Assembly: GCA_030614785.1 (NCBI GenBank)
Contig: JAUWTJ010000012.1
Coordinates: 1-62,771, forward strand
Origin: Alphaproteobacteria bacterium
Lineage (GTDB): Bacteria; Pseudomonadota; Alphaproteobacteria; M2410
Direction: 5' to 3'
Length of the DNA stretch: 62,771 bases
In this document: piece by piece, positions 8,787 through 17,801 of the stretch
Position numbering within the stretch: the stretch's first letter is position 1
Layout of the letters: every line of letters starts with the position of its first letter
Translations under genes and position numbers: made by a program
Notes under the pieces: generated by a model
What the model saw: the letters and a program-made list of their open reading frames with translations, nothing else
Databases searched by the model: none
What the model was told of the DNA's origin: nothing

Positions 8787-10214
8787 TCAATCCTTGTGCC
8801 AGTCATCAAAGTGATTTCTGATTTGGTCGGTAATGAGGAACGGCTTTTCATCACCGGCGTGGAATTTCTTGTAATAGTCCTCGTCGACATGATGGACCTG
8901 CAAGGAGAACTTGGCTCTGACCGGAGATATATAGGCAGGCGCGCAGCCGTAGTGCTCGGCGATGTAGGCAATCGTGTCTGTTGCCGCATCCACGACCCAG
9001 TCAGGAATGTGCGCCTTGGGATGTTCCATGATACGCGCAAGCGTTTCTTCCTTGAACGGCCCGCCGCTTGTCTCGGCCTGGTTTTCGTCTCTTGTGAGGA
9101 CGCCGTGCGCTCCATAGCGCGCTGCCATCACATGATCGACCGCCGATCTGGCGGTTGGGAACCAGGGTGAAGGGACGCAGACCGCCTCCATGACGTCTTT
9201 CAGGCCAATACAGCTGGCTGTCCTTGAAGGGTTCCGATCAAGATCGCGCTCAACGAAGGAAAACCCAAGGCCGGCGGCGACCTCCGGATAGGCGCCGAGC
9301 AACATATCGTCGGAATAGTTGCCGAGTGTCCAGCCACCAAGCCCGAGCGCTTCGCAGGCCAGTCGCATGTTTTGCACAACGGCTCCGGCCTGGCTGGTGT
9401 GCAGCATCAGGACCAGCTCATCAAAGACCGGCAGCGGAAAACCCACTTCAAGGAATCCCGGGCGGATCCACTGATCACAGCCGGCGGGCTTGTTGCCGTT
9501 TACATCTTCCAGATAAAACCCTGAGAAATGATACGATGACAGCAGCAGGTTGACCCATTCCCGCCCGAGATCTCCGACGGGGAGAAACCAGGTACTGCCT
9601 GGACGATTGAGATTATATTGCAGGGCGCCCATGGGCCGCACATTGTGCGTTCCAGGCGGCGCTGTGCTCCAGTCAACATCCGGTCTGGCGTCCGATATAT
9701 GGATGAGCCCGGTGCGATACCAGTTCAGCACCTTCCAGTAATCATCCGGCCCTTCAATCTCGACCGGTTTGGACCGCGCAAGACCAGGGCGATAAAGGTC
9801 AACACCCCGATCGCTAATGATCAACAGATCGACAGAGTGATCGTTGCTGGAACCTGGCGCCGTGCGTCCGGCCCAGTAGATCAGACTGGAAAGATCTCCA
9901 TTGACCGGAATGTCCGCCGCGACCATTCCGTTGGGCCCGAGCCCCGCCCAGGCGATGATCGCCTCTTCAACTTCTGTGAGGGGAACCGGGTCCTTGTCCG
10001 ATGCAAAGGAAAGCGGACCTTCCTTCTGGTGCGCGGTCCCGCCGCTTGACCACTCAAAGGTCTCGTCGGTTCCGGTTTCACTTTTGTAACCGAGCCCGAC
10101 ACGGCGCGTTCGCAGCGTCGACAGCAAATTGAAAACACTGGGGGTTGCTTCAAAGGCACGGGCAAGCGCGTCCTGTTCCTGCGGCGTTATTTCAATGGGC
10201 TTTTCATCGCTCAT
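8787..10214 (-). CDS. Large nitroreductase-fold protein
   Basis: 475-residue protein recognisable as nitroreductase-like from an N-terminal RTRR-containing flavin-phosphate region (residues ~35-45) and the family's hallmark helix ending in ALGLGGW (QNMRLACEALGLGGW, ~285-300). It is much longer than stand-alone nitroreductases (about 200 residues). Extra segments include a tryptophan-rich middle (WKVLNWYRTGLIH) and a C-terminal extension ending in HHVDEDYYKKFHAGDE. No signal peptide or membrane helix is seen. It overlaps the stop of alpha1 by ATGA, so the two are translationally coupled. A flavin-dependent redox role with the molybdoenzyme or its product is plausible but unproven. Confidence 0.7.
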   Translation of the reverse strand: MSDEKPIEITPQEQDALARAFEATPSVFNLLSTLRTRRVGLGYKSETGTDETFEWSSGGTAHQKEGPLSFASDKDPVPLTEVEEAIIAWAGLGPNGMVAADIPVNGDLSSLIYWAGRTAPGSSNDHSVDLLIISDRGVDLYRPGLARSKPVEIEGPDDYWKVLNWYRTGLIHISDARPDVDWSTAPPGTHNVRPMGALQYNLNRPGSTWFLPVGDLGREWVNLLLSSYHFSGFYLEDVNGNKPAGCDQWIRPGFLEVGFPLPVFDELVLMLHTSQAGAVVQNMRLACEALGLGGWTLGNYSDDMLLGAYPEVAAGLGFSFVERDLDRNPSRTASCIGLKDVMEAVCVPSPWFPTARSAVDHVMAARYGAHGVLTRDENQAETSGGPFKEETLARIMEHPKAHIPDWVVDAATDTIAYIAEHYGCAPAYISPVRAKFSLQVHHVDEDYYKKFHAGDEKPFLITDQIRNHFDDWHKD

Positions 10215-12979
10215 GACGACAGCCTTTCCACTTCAACATAAACGGCACGATCAGCCGGCACCGGCTGCCAACCAAACGGCAGATACCTCAAATGACCATA
10301 GCGACTGACAAGGTGGAGCCACTTGACCATGCCGGGCTCAACTGAATTTGGTCCCTTCCAGCCTTCGAACATATGGGGTTCCCAGCCGTTGTAGATAACG
10401 ATCTGCCCCGGCATGATGCGTCCGGCGACCTTGGCCCTTATTTTAGCTGATCCTCGATCGTTCCTGATTTCAATCAGGTCACCATCTTCGATGCCATAGG
10501 TCTTCGCGTCAATTTGTGAAAGTGTCGCAAGCGGTTCAGCCCGGTGTGTTCCCGCCAGAACCTCATTGCCCATGGCGGACGCATGGATGGTCCAGCGCGA
10601 GTGTCCCGAGGTCAGGAGAAGCGGATAGTCACCGCCCATCTGCGGCGGGTTCTTGTGCTTGACCAGATCCTCATCGGCCTCGGCAAACCACGGATGGTCA
10701 ATGAGGAACTGGGCCCGGCGGGTCAACGTTGGAAACGGAACGAAGTTTTCCGTATGCCATGTGAAGGCTGTGACCGGTTCGTCCTTCTTCACATCCGTGG
10801 CAAGCGAAAGCCCCGGCGCAAACATGCCAAGACCGGTAAAGCGGATCTGCCCCTTTTCTCTGAGTTCCGCGAGGCTGGCATTGCGCGGCAGGGTTCCGGC
10901 TTCAATCGAATCCTGCAGCCATTCGTTGATGATATCTTCTTCATTCGACCACGTGCCATTTGCTGTGAACGTCTCACCAAGCCCGCGAAGGGTCTTTGGC
11001 TGGCGGCGGCCGTCCTGATAGTCGAGACAGTCCTGTTCCTTGCCCTGCTCTTCCACCTTTTGTGAGAGCAGTGAGAAGATTTCCCATTCGGTTTTCGCCT
11101 CACCCTGCGGCGGCACTGCCTGATCGGAAAATCCCAGAGAAAAGCTGTGCGTGATCGCATATTGCAAATTGGGCCGCTCATATTGCATCGCTGCGGGAAG
11201 CACAATGTCGGCCTGCAGCGCCGTCGCACTCATCCGATTGTCAACGACCACAATCTTGTCAAGGGTCGGCCATAACGTATCCAGCAATCCGGACGCCCCG
11301 CCGCGCTGCCTTCTGATCGGGTTGGTGGCCACACAGAACAAAACCGAGGGGTCGGTGCCAGATCCCGGTTTGATGAGACCGCCCCACCAGCCGCGGCGCA
11401 CGGCGTCATCAAGGTATTCCTCGAACGAGCGCTTCATTTCCGGGTCGGACCATTCCGCGTTGTTCCAGGTCTCTTCATAGCCGCAGTGATAATAGTGGAA
11501 GAAGGCCGGCGGCGAGGCTGTGCCGGAAACCAGACCGCGTTGCAGCAATTCATAGCCCAGAATTTCATCTGTCGCATCAGGGCTTTGCTCTCTCAGCTTG
11601 GCCATCGCATCATCGATCCCGTCCATCACGCGGATGGTTTCCATGACGCCCTTCTTTTGCTTCATACCCCAGAGCTGATAACCATCAAGCCCGGCCAGTG
11701 CGAGCCCCTGGATCCCCGTTCCCTTGCGGCCCCAATTGCCCGACAGCGCCAGCACGAGACACATGGCGCGCTCCATGAGATCGCCGTGGTAGTACTTTGC
11801 TGTATTGAAGCCTTCGAGGATCTTGGTGCGTTTGGACGCAATCGTGCGCGCCATGGTCCGAATAACATCCGGATGGACGCCGCAGATCTCCGATGCCAGT
11901 TCCGGCGTATAGTCCTGAAGTCTCTTGCGCATCAACTCCCAGACCGTCGTGACCGAAATCGTTGATCCATCCAGCGCTGTCAGCTCCCAGGTGCCTTCGA
12001 GGGCCGGTTTGATTGCGCCAGGATCAAGTGTGTCTCTGGGCGCCAGGACCAGTGCATCGGTTTTGGTGTCCCACCAGTAGAACTGGTCTTCAGGGGCATG
12101 ATTGTCGACATCATTACCGCGAATAAACCGACGCGTCTGCGCGTTGACGAGAAGCGGAAGGTCGGTCTGAGCAATGACAAAATCCTCATGATAGAGATTT
12201 TCATCGATCATGACCTTGCACATGCCCAGCGCAAAGGCAGCATCGGTCCCGGCCTTGATGGGCACATATTTATCGGAGATGACCGCCGAGGCACTGTAAT
12301 CAGGCGCGATGGTTATCACTTCGGCGCCATTATAGCGCGCCTCCGTGATGAAGTGGGCATAGGGGATGGCGGTGTAGGCCGGATTGGAATGCCAGATCAG
12401 AAGAACTTCACCATTGAACGTGTCGTCCTGGCTGGAGGCGCAGGAAAACTTGCCGAACGTGATGTGATGACCGGCCGGGAAATCATTGATGAGGCCGTTT
12501 GCATCGAGTGTTACCGCGCCAATGAGACCAGCGAACCGCAGATAGGCGGCCTGCGTCAACAGCCCGCCTTCCACAGTCTCCTCAAAGACAACAGACTCAG
12601 GGCCTTCCAGATCAATCGCCTCGACGACCGCTTCGGCAACTTCCGTCAGCGCCTCGTCCCAAGAGATCTGTTCCCACTTTCCCTCGCCGCGTTCCCCGGC
12701 CCGCCTCAGGGGATAAAGCAACCGGTCCGGGCCTTCGATCTGTTGGCTCCAGGCGCTGCCTTTCTGGCAGGCCATCGGATTCATGTCGGGAACATCGGGA
12801 TTAATCTGTTCAAAAAGCGCAGACGGCTCTTCAAACAGCACCTTGCCATTCGCGCTATAGACCCGATAGGAACAGGTCGCCAGGCAGTTCAGGCAATGGG
12901 TGCCGAAAGTGACTTTGTCCCAGGACCATCGATCCCGGTACTGACTTCCGCTTGCGCGTTTATCCGGGGGAGGTGCCAC
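10211..12979 (-). CDS. Type II DMSO-reductase-family molybdoenzyme alpha subunit (alpha1), cytoplasmic type
   Basis: Catalytic subunit of the family that includes NarG, EbdA (ethylbenzene dehydrogenase), steroid C25 dehydrogenase, DdhA and SerA. The N-terminal [4Fe-4S] site shows the type II histidine: His28, Cys32, Cys36, and Cys71 in NPMACQKG. A putative Mo-ligand aspartate is Asp166 in NDFPAGHHITFG, aligned with NarG Asp222. The C-terminal molybdopterin-dinucleotide domain is complete. Length is 922 residues. There is no Tat or other signal: the cofactor domain begins within 20 residues. The start is GTG at 12979 with GGGAG upstream. Spacing between the second and third cluster ligands is three residues, against four in the other paralogues here, and NPMA replaces NPMG. 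It lies directly after a TorD-like chaperone gene but has no beta gene of its own. Confidence 0.92.
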   Translation of the reverse strand: MAPPPDKRASGSQYRDRWSWDKVTFGTHCLNCLATCSYRVYSANGKVLFEEPSALFEQINPDVPDMNPMACQKGSAWSQQIEGPDRLLYPLRRAGERGEGKWEQISWDEALTEVAEAVVEAIDLEGPESVVFEETVEGGLLTQAAYLRFAGLIGAVTLDANGLINDFPAGHHITFGKFSCASSQDDTFNGEVLLIWHSNPAYTAIPYAHFITEARYNGAEVITIAPDYSASAVISDKYVPIKAGTDAAFALGMCKVMIDENLYHEDFVIAQTDLPLLVNAQTRRFIRGNDVDNHAPEDQFYWWDTKTDALVLAPRDTLDPGAIKPALEGTWELTALDGSTISVTTVWELMRKRLQDYTPELASEICGVHPDVIRTMARTIASKRTKILEGFNTAKYYHGDLMERAMCLVLALSGNWGRKGTGIQGLALAGLDGYQLWGMKQKKGVMETIRVMDGIDDAMAKLREQSPDATDEILGYELLQRGLVSGTASPPAFFHYYHCGYEETWNNAEWSDPEMKRSFEEYLDDAVRRGWWGGLIKPGSGTDPSVLFCVATNPIRRQRGGASGLLDTLWPTLDKIVVVDNRMSATALQADIVLPAAMQYERPNLQYAITHSFSLGFSDQAVPPQGEAKTEWEIFSLLSQKVEEQGKEQDCLDYQDGRRQPKTLRGLGETFTANGTWSNEEDIINEWLQDSIEAGTLPRNASLAELREKGQIRFTGLGMFAPGLSLATDVKKDEPVTAFTWHTENFVPFPTLTRRAQFLIDHPWFAEADEDLVKHKNPPQMGGDYPLLLTSGHSRWTIHASAMGNEVLAGTHRAEPLATLSQIDAKTYGIEDGDLIEIRNDRGSAKIRAKVAGRIMPGQIVIYNGWEPHMFEGWKGPNSVEPGMVKWLHLVSRYGHLRYLPFGWQPVPADRAVYVEVERLSS

Positions 12980-12990
12980 ATGTCTCTCCC

Positions 12991-13665
12991 TCAGGACCGG
13001 ATATGTTGCATATCTGCTTTTGCAAAACCGGCGGCTGTTTTAGCGGCCCATACCCAGAACGGCATGGTCTCCGCAGCTTCCACCTTTGCGGCAAACTCCT
13101 GCAACCAATCGACAAACTGGCGCTCAAGAAAGTCATCCTGGGCACGGTGGAACGAGACGCCAAGGCGCGGCGATGGGGACGCCGCCTCCTTGAAGGCCAG
13201 ATACTGCATAAATTCACATTCCGTTGCCAGATGGTCGGGCGGCCTTGGATCGTCGGGAGTTGTTGTCAGCCCGAAGTATTCAAAGAAGCGGGCAACCTCT
13301 TCCATCTTCTTGCGACGATCAACGCCGCCATAGGCGCCGCCAACAATAGGTGCCGGGGGACCATCACCGCTGCCGACATCAAACACCCTGATATACTCAG
13401 CCTGAAAGTCTTCAGCGCTGACAGAGCCATCAAGGGAGGCCTCACCAAAATCGAAATCATAGGCGAGCAGCTCAGCGGCCTCACGCAGCTTTTCCGGCCA
13501 CTTGCCGTCCACCGCCAGTTGATGCGCCTCGGCATCCGGAGCAATAAACAGCTTACCGAAGGTCTGGTAAACCCCCGAGCGCGCCGTGATCTCGTTGTCC
13601 TCGATTTCTACATCTTTGGCCAGATCGCCGTCGATCTTCAGCCCATCAAGTGAATATACAAACAT
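12991..13665 (-). CDS. TorD/DmsD-family molybdoenzyme chaperone
   Basis: 224-residue all-helical protein of the TorD family, dedicated chaperones that assist cofactor insertion into molybdoenzyme alpha subunits (in Tat-exported enzymes they also guard the signal peptide). Family signs are the Y-x-x-F-G-K-L-F helix near residue 35, the AEYIRVFDVG segment (~88-98) and the PPDHLATECEFMQYLAFKE helix (~143-162) that corresponds to the (P)DHLxxELxFM signature. It sits 31 bp after beta1 and 11 bp before alpha1. Because the alpha proteins in this operon have no Tat signal, the role is more likely cofactor loading than export proofreading, as for NarJ with NarG. Confidence 0.88.
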   Translation of the reverse strand: MFVYSLDGLKIDGDLAKDVEIEDNEITARSGVYQTFGKLFIAPDAEAHQLAVDGKWPEKLREAAELLAYDFDFGEASLDGSVSAEDFQAEYIRVFDVGSGDGPPAPIVGGAYGGVDRRKKMEEVARFFEYFGLTTTPDDPRPPDHLATECEFMQYLAFKEAASPSPRLGVSFHRAQDDFLERQFVDWLQEFAAKVEAAETMPFWVWAAKTAAGFAKADMQHIRS

Positions 13666-13696
13666 CGTTACTCAAGCTCCCGTTTAACCAATTACT

Positions 13697-14731
13697 TCAG
13701 TCAGCCGCGTTGATCAGAGCCGGATCCGCTGTAAAGGGGCCGAGCAACTCTTCCCATTTGTAAGCGATCAGGGTTTTCATCAGATCGGACTCCTTGCCTT
13801 CACGCCTCTTGTCCATTTCGCTCTGAAGGGTCTTCAGAGCAACATGAACATCAGGCCCAAAGAGACCTTCCAGATATTCAGGCGGAATGCGTGACTTGTC
13901 GGTATTGATGGACATATCTTCATTGAGCGGATGCGGCGACAGAGGCGGAATGTAATAGACATTCGGCCGTGTGCCATATTCAGGATGAAGCGGCAGGGCA
14001 ATCTTGTGTTCATGGACCAACCGGTTCACCGGACTGCCAGCTTCATCGAGCCAGCCGATAAAGACCGCGCGACCTGGACACTGCCGCACGCAGGCAGGAG
14101 CAACCCCCGCCTCAATCCGCGGGAAGCAGCCAATACAATGTTGCGCGACATTCTTTTCCTCGTTGAAGTAGATCTTCTTGTAGGGACACGCTGCCATGCA
14201 GTCCTTGCTACCCTTGCAGACATCCTCGTCTCTGAGCACCAGACCATCATCCCGCTTGTACATCGCCTTTGACGGACAGGCCTCGACACAAGCAGGTTTT
14301 GTGCAGTGATTGCAAAGGCGCGGCATATAGAAATAATAGGAGTTTGGCCATTCGCCTGCGCCCTGATCCTCGTCCCAGTTCATCGCCCAGCGCCCTTCTC
14401 GGGGCGCTTGAGGCTCGAGATGTTTCTTGCCAGCCGAACCGCCGTAAAACACCTCTTCGTGGTTGAAGTCGAAACCACCGCCGAAGTCTTCGGGCGTCGG
14501 CGTCTTGCCCGGGGAAAGTTTGCCATCGGCATCATAGCCGCCGCCCATATTCTCCCAGCCGCGCGGCGTGCCTTCGCCTGGCTGCGTGTTCACCGAACAC
14601 CACCACTGAGCCTTTTCGCTGTCGTCACGGGTCCACAGAACCTTGCACGCCACAGAACAGGTCTGACAGCCGATACATTTATTCAAATCAACCACCCAGG
14701 CGATTTGATGTTTTTCTGTTGCAGCGTTCAT
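13697..14731 (-). CDS. Iron-sulfur beta subunit of type II molybdoenzyme (beta1)
   Basis: 344-residue electron-transfer subunit homologous to EbdB, DdhB and NarH. It has four cysteine groups: CIGCQTCSVAC near the N-terminus, CNHCTKPACVEAC, CKGSKDCMAAC, and CIGCFPRI...CVRQC. In the third group the position that would complete a cubane is Ser, so by analogy with NarH (Trp there) this should be the [3Fe-4S] cluster; the others would be [4Fe-4S]. The family's conserved PLHPEYGTxPNVYY segment is present. The ATG overlaps the stop codon of alpha2 by ATGA, pairing it with alpha2. It may also serve alpha1 and alpha3, which have no beta genes. Confidence 0.93.
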   Translation of the reverse strand: MNAATEKHQIAWVVDLNKCIGCQTCSVACKVLWTRDDSEKAQWWCSVNTQPGEGTPRGWENMGGGYDADGKLSPGKTPTPEDFGGGFDFNHEEVFYGGSAGKKHLEPQAPREGRWAMNWDEDQGAGEWPNSYYFYMPRLCNHCTKPACVEACPSKAMYKRDDGLVLRDEDVCKGSKDCMAACPYKKIYFNEEKNVAQHCIGCFPRIEAGVAPACVRQCPGRAVFIGWLDEAGSPVNRLVHEHKIALPLHPEYGTRPNVYYIPPLSPHPLNEDMSINTDKSRIPPEYLEGLFGPDVHVALKTLQSEMDKRREGKESDLMKTLIAYKWEELLGPFTADPALINAAD

Positions 14732-17523
14732 AGGGCTTCCTCCACTTTCTCGTAATCACACCGGGTCCAGCGCGATACGGGCACTGGTTGCCATTCAATC
14801 GGGAAGTAATTCAGATGGCCATAGCCACCGGCGAACCCGATCCACTTCACCATCCCCGGTTCGGTCTCGTTTTCACCACTCCATTCTGTATACTGAAATC
14901 CTGCCCAGCCATTGTAGGATATGAGCTGGCCCGGCTTCACATTGGGAGCAATCTTGGTCCGAACCTTGAATTCGCCGACGTCATTGAAGACGCGAATAAG
15001 CTCGTCGTCCCCGATACCGCGCGCTTTGGCATCATCGGGATTGATCATGACATTCGGCTCACCGCGGTGCGTCCCGAGGATCACTTCATTGGCCTGGTTC
15101 ATGGCATGAATGGACCAACGGTTATGTCCCGAGGTAATGCCGATAGGATAGTCTCCACCGGCCATCGGATTGGGCTTGTGCGTCGGGAGATGCTCTTCGG
15201 CTTCAAGGAACCACTCGTGATCAATGTAGAACTGGGCGCGCCGCGCATAAGTCGGGAACGGGTCCCCGCCTTCCGTATGATTGCGGAACGGCACATGGGT
15301 CTTGTCTTTTTCGATCGGAGAGGCCTGAGCCGAACCCATGCCGGTCACACCAAAGTCGACAAACCTCGCCGGGCCGTTTTCCCGCAGGCTTTCAAGGTTG
15401 GTACCCATTGGCAGTGTGCCGCAAAGAACCGAGTCCCGAACGCCTTCGTCGTTGATTTTCTCCTCATCCATATTGCCATCTTCGTCTTCATAATACCCGC
15501 CCATGGTGAAGCGGCTGAGCAACTCGCCGATTACCCGCTTGTCACCGGTATGAAGATCGTATTCCTCAATACCCCGCTCCTTGGCCTTTTTGACAAACTT
15601 CTTGAGCAGGTGATAGAAAATATTCCATTCAGACCTTGCCTCACCTGGCGAATCTGCGGCCTTGTCGGACAGGTTGAGATTGAGCACATGCGGGGTCGGT
15701 ATACTGAACCCGATCTTCTCATAGTGTTGGGCCGCAGGCAGCACATAATCTGCATAAAGAGCGGTCTGACTGATGCGGAAGTCAATCGTAACAATCTTTT
15801 TCAGTTTCGGCCACAAGGTATCGAGCAATGCCGTCTTGCCACCGCGTGTCCGGCGCAGCATATTGCCGCCGCACTCAATCAAAACGCGGGGCGGATCAAC
15901 CGGCGGCCTTTTCCACCATCCAGCTTCCATGGCTTCGTCCATATACTCCTGGAAGCCGCGAGGCAGGCTGTCATCGCCCCATCCCGGCGTGTTCCAACGT
16001 TCGCCATAGCCGCAATGATTATACCAGAAGAGAGCCGGTATCGCCGCTAGTGGTTGCTCAGCCCCTTCGCCGAGCCGCTGGGAATCGCGGATAGCGATTT
16101 CAAGTGTCGCTGATGGATCCTTGTCCATAAATTCCTGGAACTGCGCTTCACGAGCGGCGATTACCATCGAGGCGGCCTGCGCACCGGGCGCCGGTTTTTC
16201 GATGGCGATGAACTGCCCCTCGTGCATGCCTGAGGCCCAGCACCGGATACCGGTGCCCTGCTTGCCCCAGTTGCCGGTTACGCCAAGAAGCAGGCACATG
16301 GCACGTTCAATCAGGTCACCGTGATAGAACTTGCAGGCATTATAGCCCAGCATGATATTTGTCCGCTTCGCCGCAACCATGCGAGCAATCAGACGGATCG
16401 TATCCGGATGAACGCCGGTAATCTCTTGCTGCTGCTCGGGGGTATACTTCGCATCGAGATGTTCCTTGAGAGCCACCAGAGCAGGGCGCACCTGAACCGT
16501 GGAACCGTCGGCAAGCTTGACATCAAAAGTGCCTTCAAGGGCGATCTGCAAACCATTCAGACGCATATCGGCGCGATCTGCCAGCTTCAGTCCACTCGCC
16601 GGATCCCATTGATACATCTGATCCTCGCGGCCTTCGCCGGTGACATCCGTTTCGCGAAGGTAGCGCCGCGTATCGGTGCGAACCAGATAGCCAAGGTCGG
16701 TTTGTTCTCGCATGAAGTCGTAGTCAGCAATGCCCTCTTCCAGAATGACCTGAACCATCGAGATGCCAAAGGCCGGATCTGTCGCCCCATTGATGGGAAC
16801 CTGAATATCGGCATGGAGGTGCGACGGATTAATGTCTGGTGAAATATTGATCACCTGGCAACCGTTGTAACGAGCCTCGGCAATGAAGTGATAGAATGGT
16901 ATCCGGGTGAAGACCGGGTTCATGTGCCAGATCAAAATGACCTCTGAATGGAACCAGTCATCTGCCGAGGAAACCGGCGAAAACTTGCCGAAGGTCTCAT
17001 AGAGGCCGATGGAAAAGTCGTTTATCGAACCGTTCAGATCAATGTCGCCGCCGCCAATGGTGCCAAAGAACTTGTTGGTCGGATGAACGGTCGCGTATTC
17101 CGGCGTGCCCTCATGGATCACCGTGTGCGGGCCAAACTCCTCAATGGCATCCAGCATGGACTCAGCGATATCGTCCAGGGCGTCGTCCCAGCTCACACGG
17201 TTCCACTTTCCTTCGCCGCGCTCGCCAACTCTTTTGAGTGGGTATAAAAGCCGGTCCGGACCATAGAGCGATTGGCTCCACGAGGCCCCCTTCTGACACC
17301 CCATGGGGTTAAAGTCCGGCACGCCCTCTTCAATGGTATTGAAACTGCCGGCCTGTTCCTCGCGCCAGACGATACCGTCCTTGACATAGACACGCATCGG
17401 GCAGCTGCCCGGGTAACAGTCGACACAATGGGAGCCCCAATAAACCTCGTCCCACTGCCACTTGTCTCGATAGAGATCTTCCCAACCTGAATAGATGGGA
17501 TCCTTGTCCACTTTGGCATCCAT
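14728..17523 (-). CDS. Type II molybdoenzyme alpha subunit (alpha2), cytoplasmic type
   Basis: 931-residue catalytic subunit of the NarG/EbdA/C25-dehydrogenase branch. Cluster ligands are His32, Cys36, Cys41 and Cys76 (NPMGCQKG); the putative Mo-ligand aspartate lies in NDFSIGLYETFG. The C-terminal cofactor-binding domain ends near GYGHLNYFPIEWQP. Start at 17523 is chosen because GGAGG lies 9 bases upstream; the longer frame would add 34 residues unlike any paralogue. No Tat motif is present in either version. It is followed by its beta subunit with a 4-bp overlap. Wording of motifs is very close to alpha3 and alpha4 (HCxDCYPG(S/N)CPMRV(Y/F)), so these three form a closer subgroup than alpha1 or alpha5. 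Confidence 0.92.
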   Translation of the reverse strand: MDAKVDKDPIYSGWEDLYRDKWQWDEVYWGSHCVDCYPGSCPMRVYVKDGIVWREEQAGSFNTIEEGVPDFNPMGCQKGASWSQSLYGPDRLLYPLKRVGERGEGKWNRVSWDDALDDIAESMLDAIEEFGPHTVIHEGTPEYATVHPTNKFFGTIGGGDIDLNGSINDFSIGLYETFGKFSPVSSADDWFHSEVILIWHMNPVFTRIPFYHFIAEARYNGCQVINISPDINPSHLHADIQVPINGATDPAFGISMVQVILEEGIADYDFMREQTDLGYLVRTDTRRYLRETDVTGEGREDQMYQWDPASGLKLADRADMRLNGLQIALEGTFDVKLADGSTVQVRPALVALKEHLDAKYTPEQQQEITGVHPDTIRLIARMVAAKRTNIMLGYNACKFYHGDLIERAMCLLLGVTGNWGKQGTGIRCWASGMHEGQFIAIEKPAPGAQAASMVIAAREAQFQEFMDKDPSATLEIAIRDSQRLGEGAEQPLAAIPALFWYNHCGYGERWNTPGWGDDSLPRGFQEYMDEAMEAGWWKRPPVDPPRVLIECGGNMLRRTRGGKTALLDTLWPKLKKIVTIDFRISQTALYADYVLPAAQHYEKIGFSIPTPHVLNLNLSDKAADSPGEARSEWNIFYHLLKKFVKKAKERGIEEYDLHTGDKRVIGELLSRFTMGGYYEDEDGNMDEEKINDEGVRDSVLCGTLPMGTNLESLRENGPARFVDFGVTGMGSAQASPIEKDKTHVPFRNHTEGGDPFPTYARRAQFYIDHEWFLEAEEHLPTHKPNPMAGGDYPIGITSGHNRWSIHAMNQANEVILGTHRGEPNVMINPDDAKARGIGDDELIRVFNDVGEFKVRTKIAPNVKPGQLISYNGWAGFQYTEWSGENETEPGMVKWIGFAGGYGHLNYFPIEWQPVPVSRWTRCDYEKVEEAL

Positions 17524-17801
17524 TTTAAAATATCCTCCACCGCAAATTTTCACGCAGGAAATTCTCACGCCTGATAGCACGCTAGCAGAGTCTGGCATTT
17601 CGAAATTGACATCGGTCAACGCCAACCGTGTATGCGCCTGACAGCGCGCACCTGATTCACTCTTTTGTGATCTATGAACATGAAACCGACGTGTCTTGCT
17701 AACTTCTCGGTGTTAGGCCGCATGCTGATTGTTGTTTGTTATAATGTTAACTCACAGTACGGACAAATTAGTCGATAGCCTCACCTCAGATCCAATCGAT
17801 A
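17524..17801. other. Intergenic region ahead of alpha2, with inverted repeat
   Basis: No coding sequence seen. This is the promoter region of the alpha2-beta1-TorD-alpha1-downstream operon on the minus strand and the 3' side of the MFS gene. It holds the inverted repeat TTGAC-ATCG-GTCAA at 17606-17619, about 85 bp before the alpha2 start, a plausible operator position. No convincing intrinsic terminator was found after the MFS gene, so read-through from the alpha3 operon is possible. Confidence 0.5.
17606..17619. promoter_or_regulatory. Candidate operator: TTGAC-N4-GTCAA
   Basis: Perfect 5-bp arms separated by 4 bases, upstream of the alpha2 operon. A similar TGAC/GTCA repeat with a 5-base spacer lies before alpha3 at 23303-23317. 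No factor can be named. Confidence 0.35.

Noticed and set aside
12098-13333. Long open frame (over 400 codons) on the plus strand opposite alpha1 and its chaperone; a similar one at 14788-16050 opposite alpha2
   Set aside because: Both lie antisense to genes with clear motifs, lack recognisable domains and have no ribosome binding sites. They reflect codon bias of the true genes.
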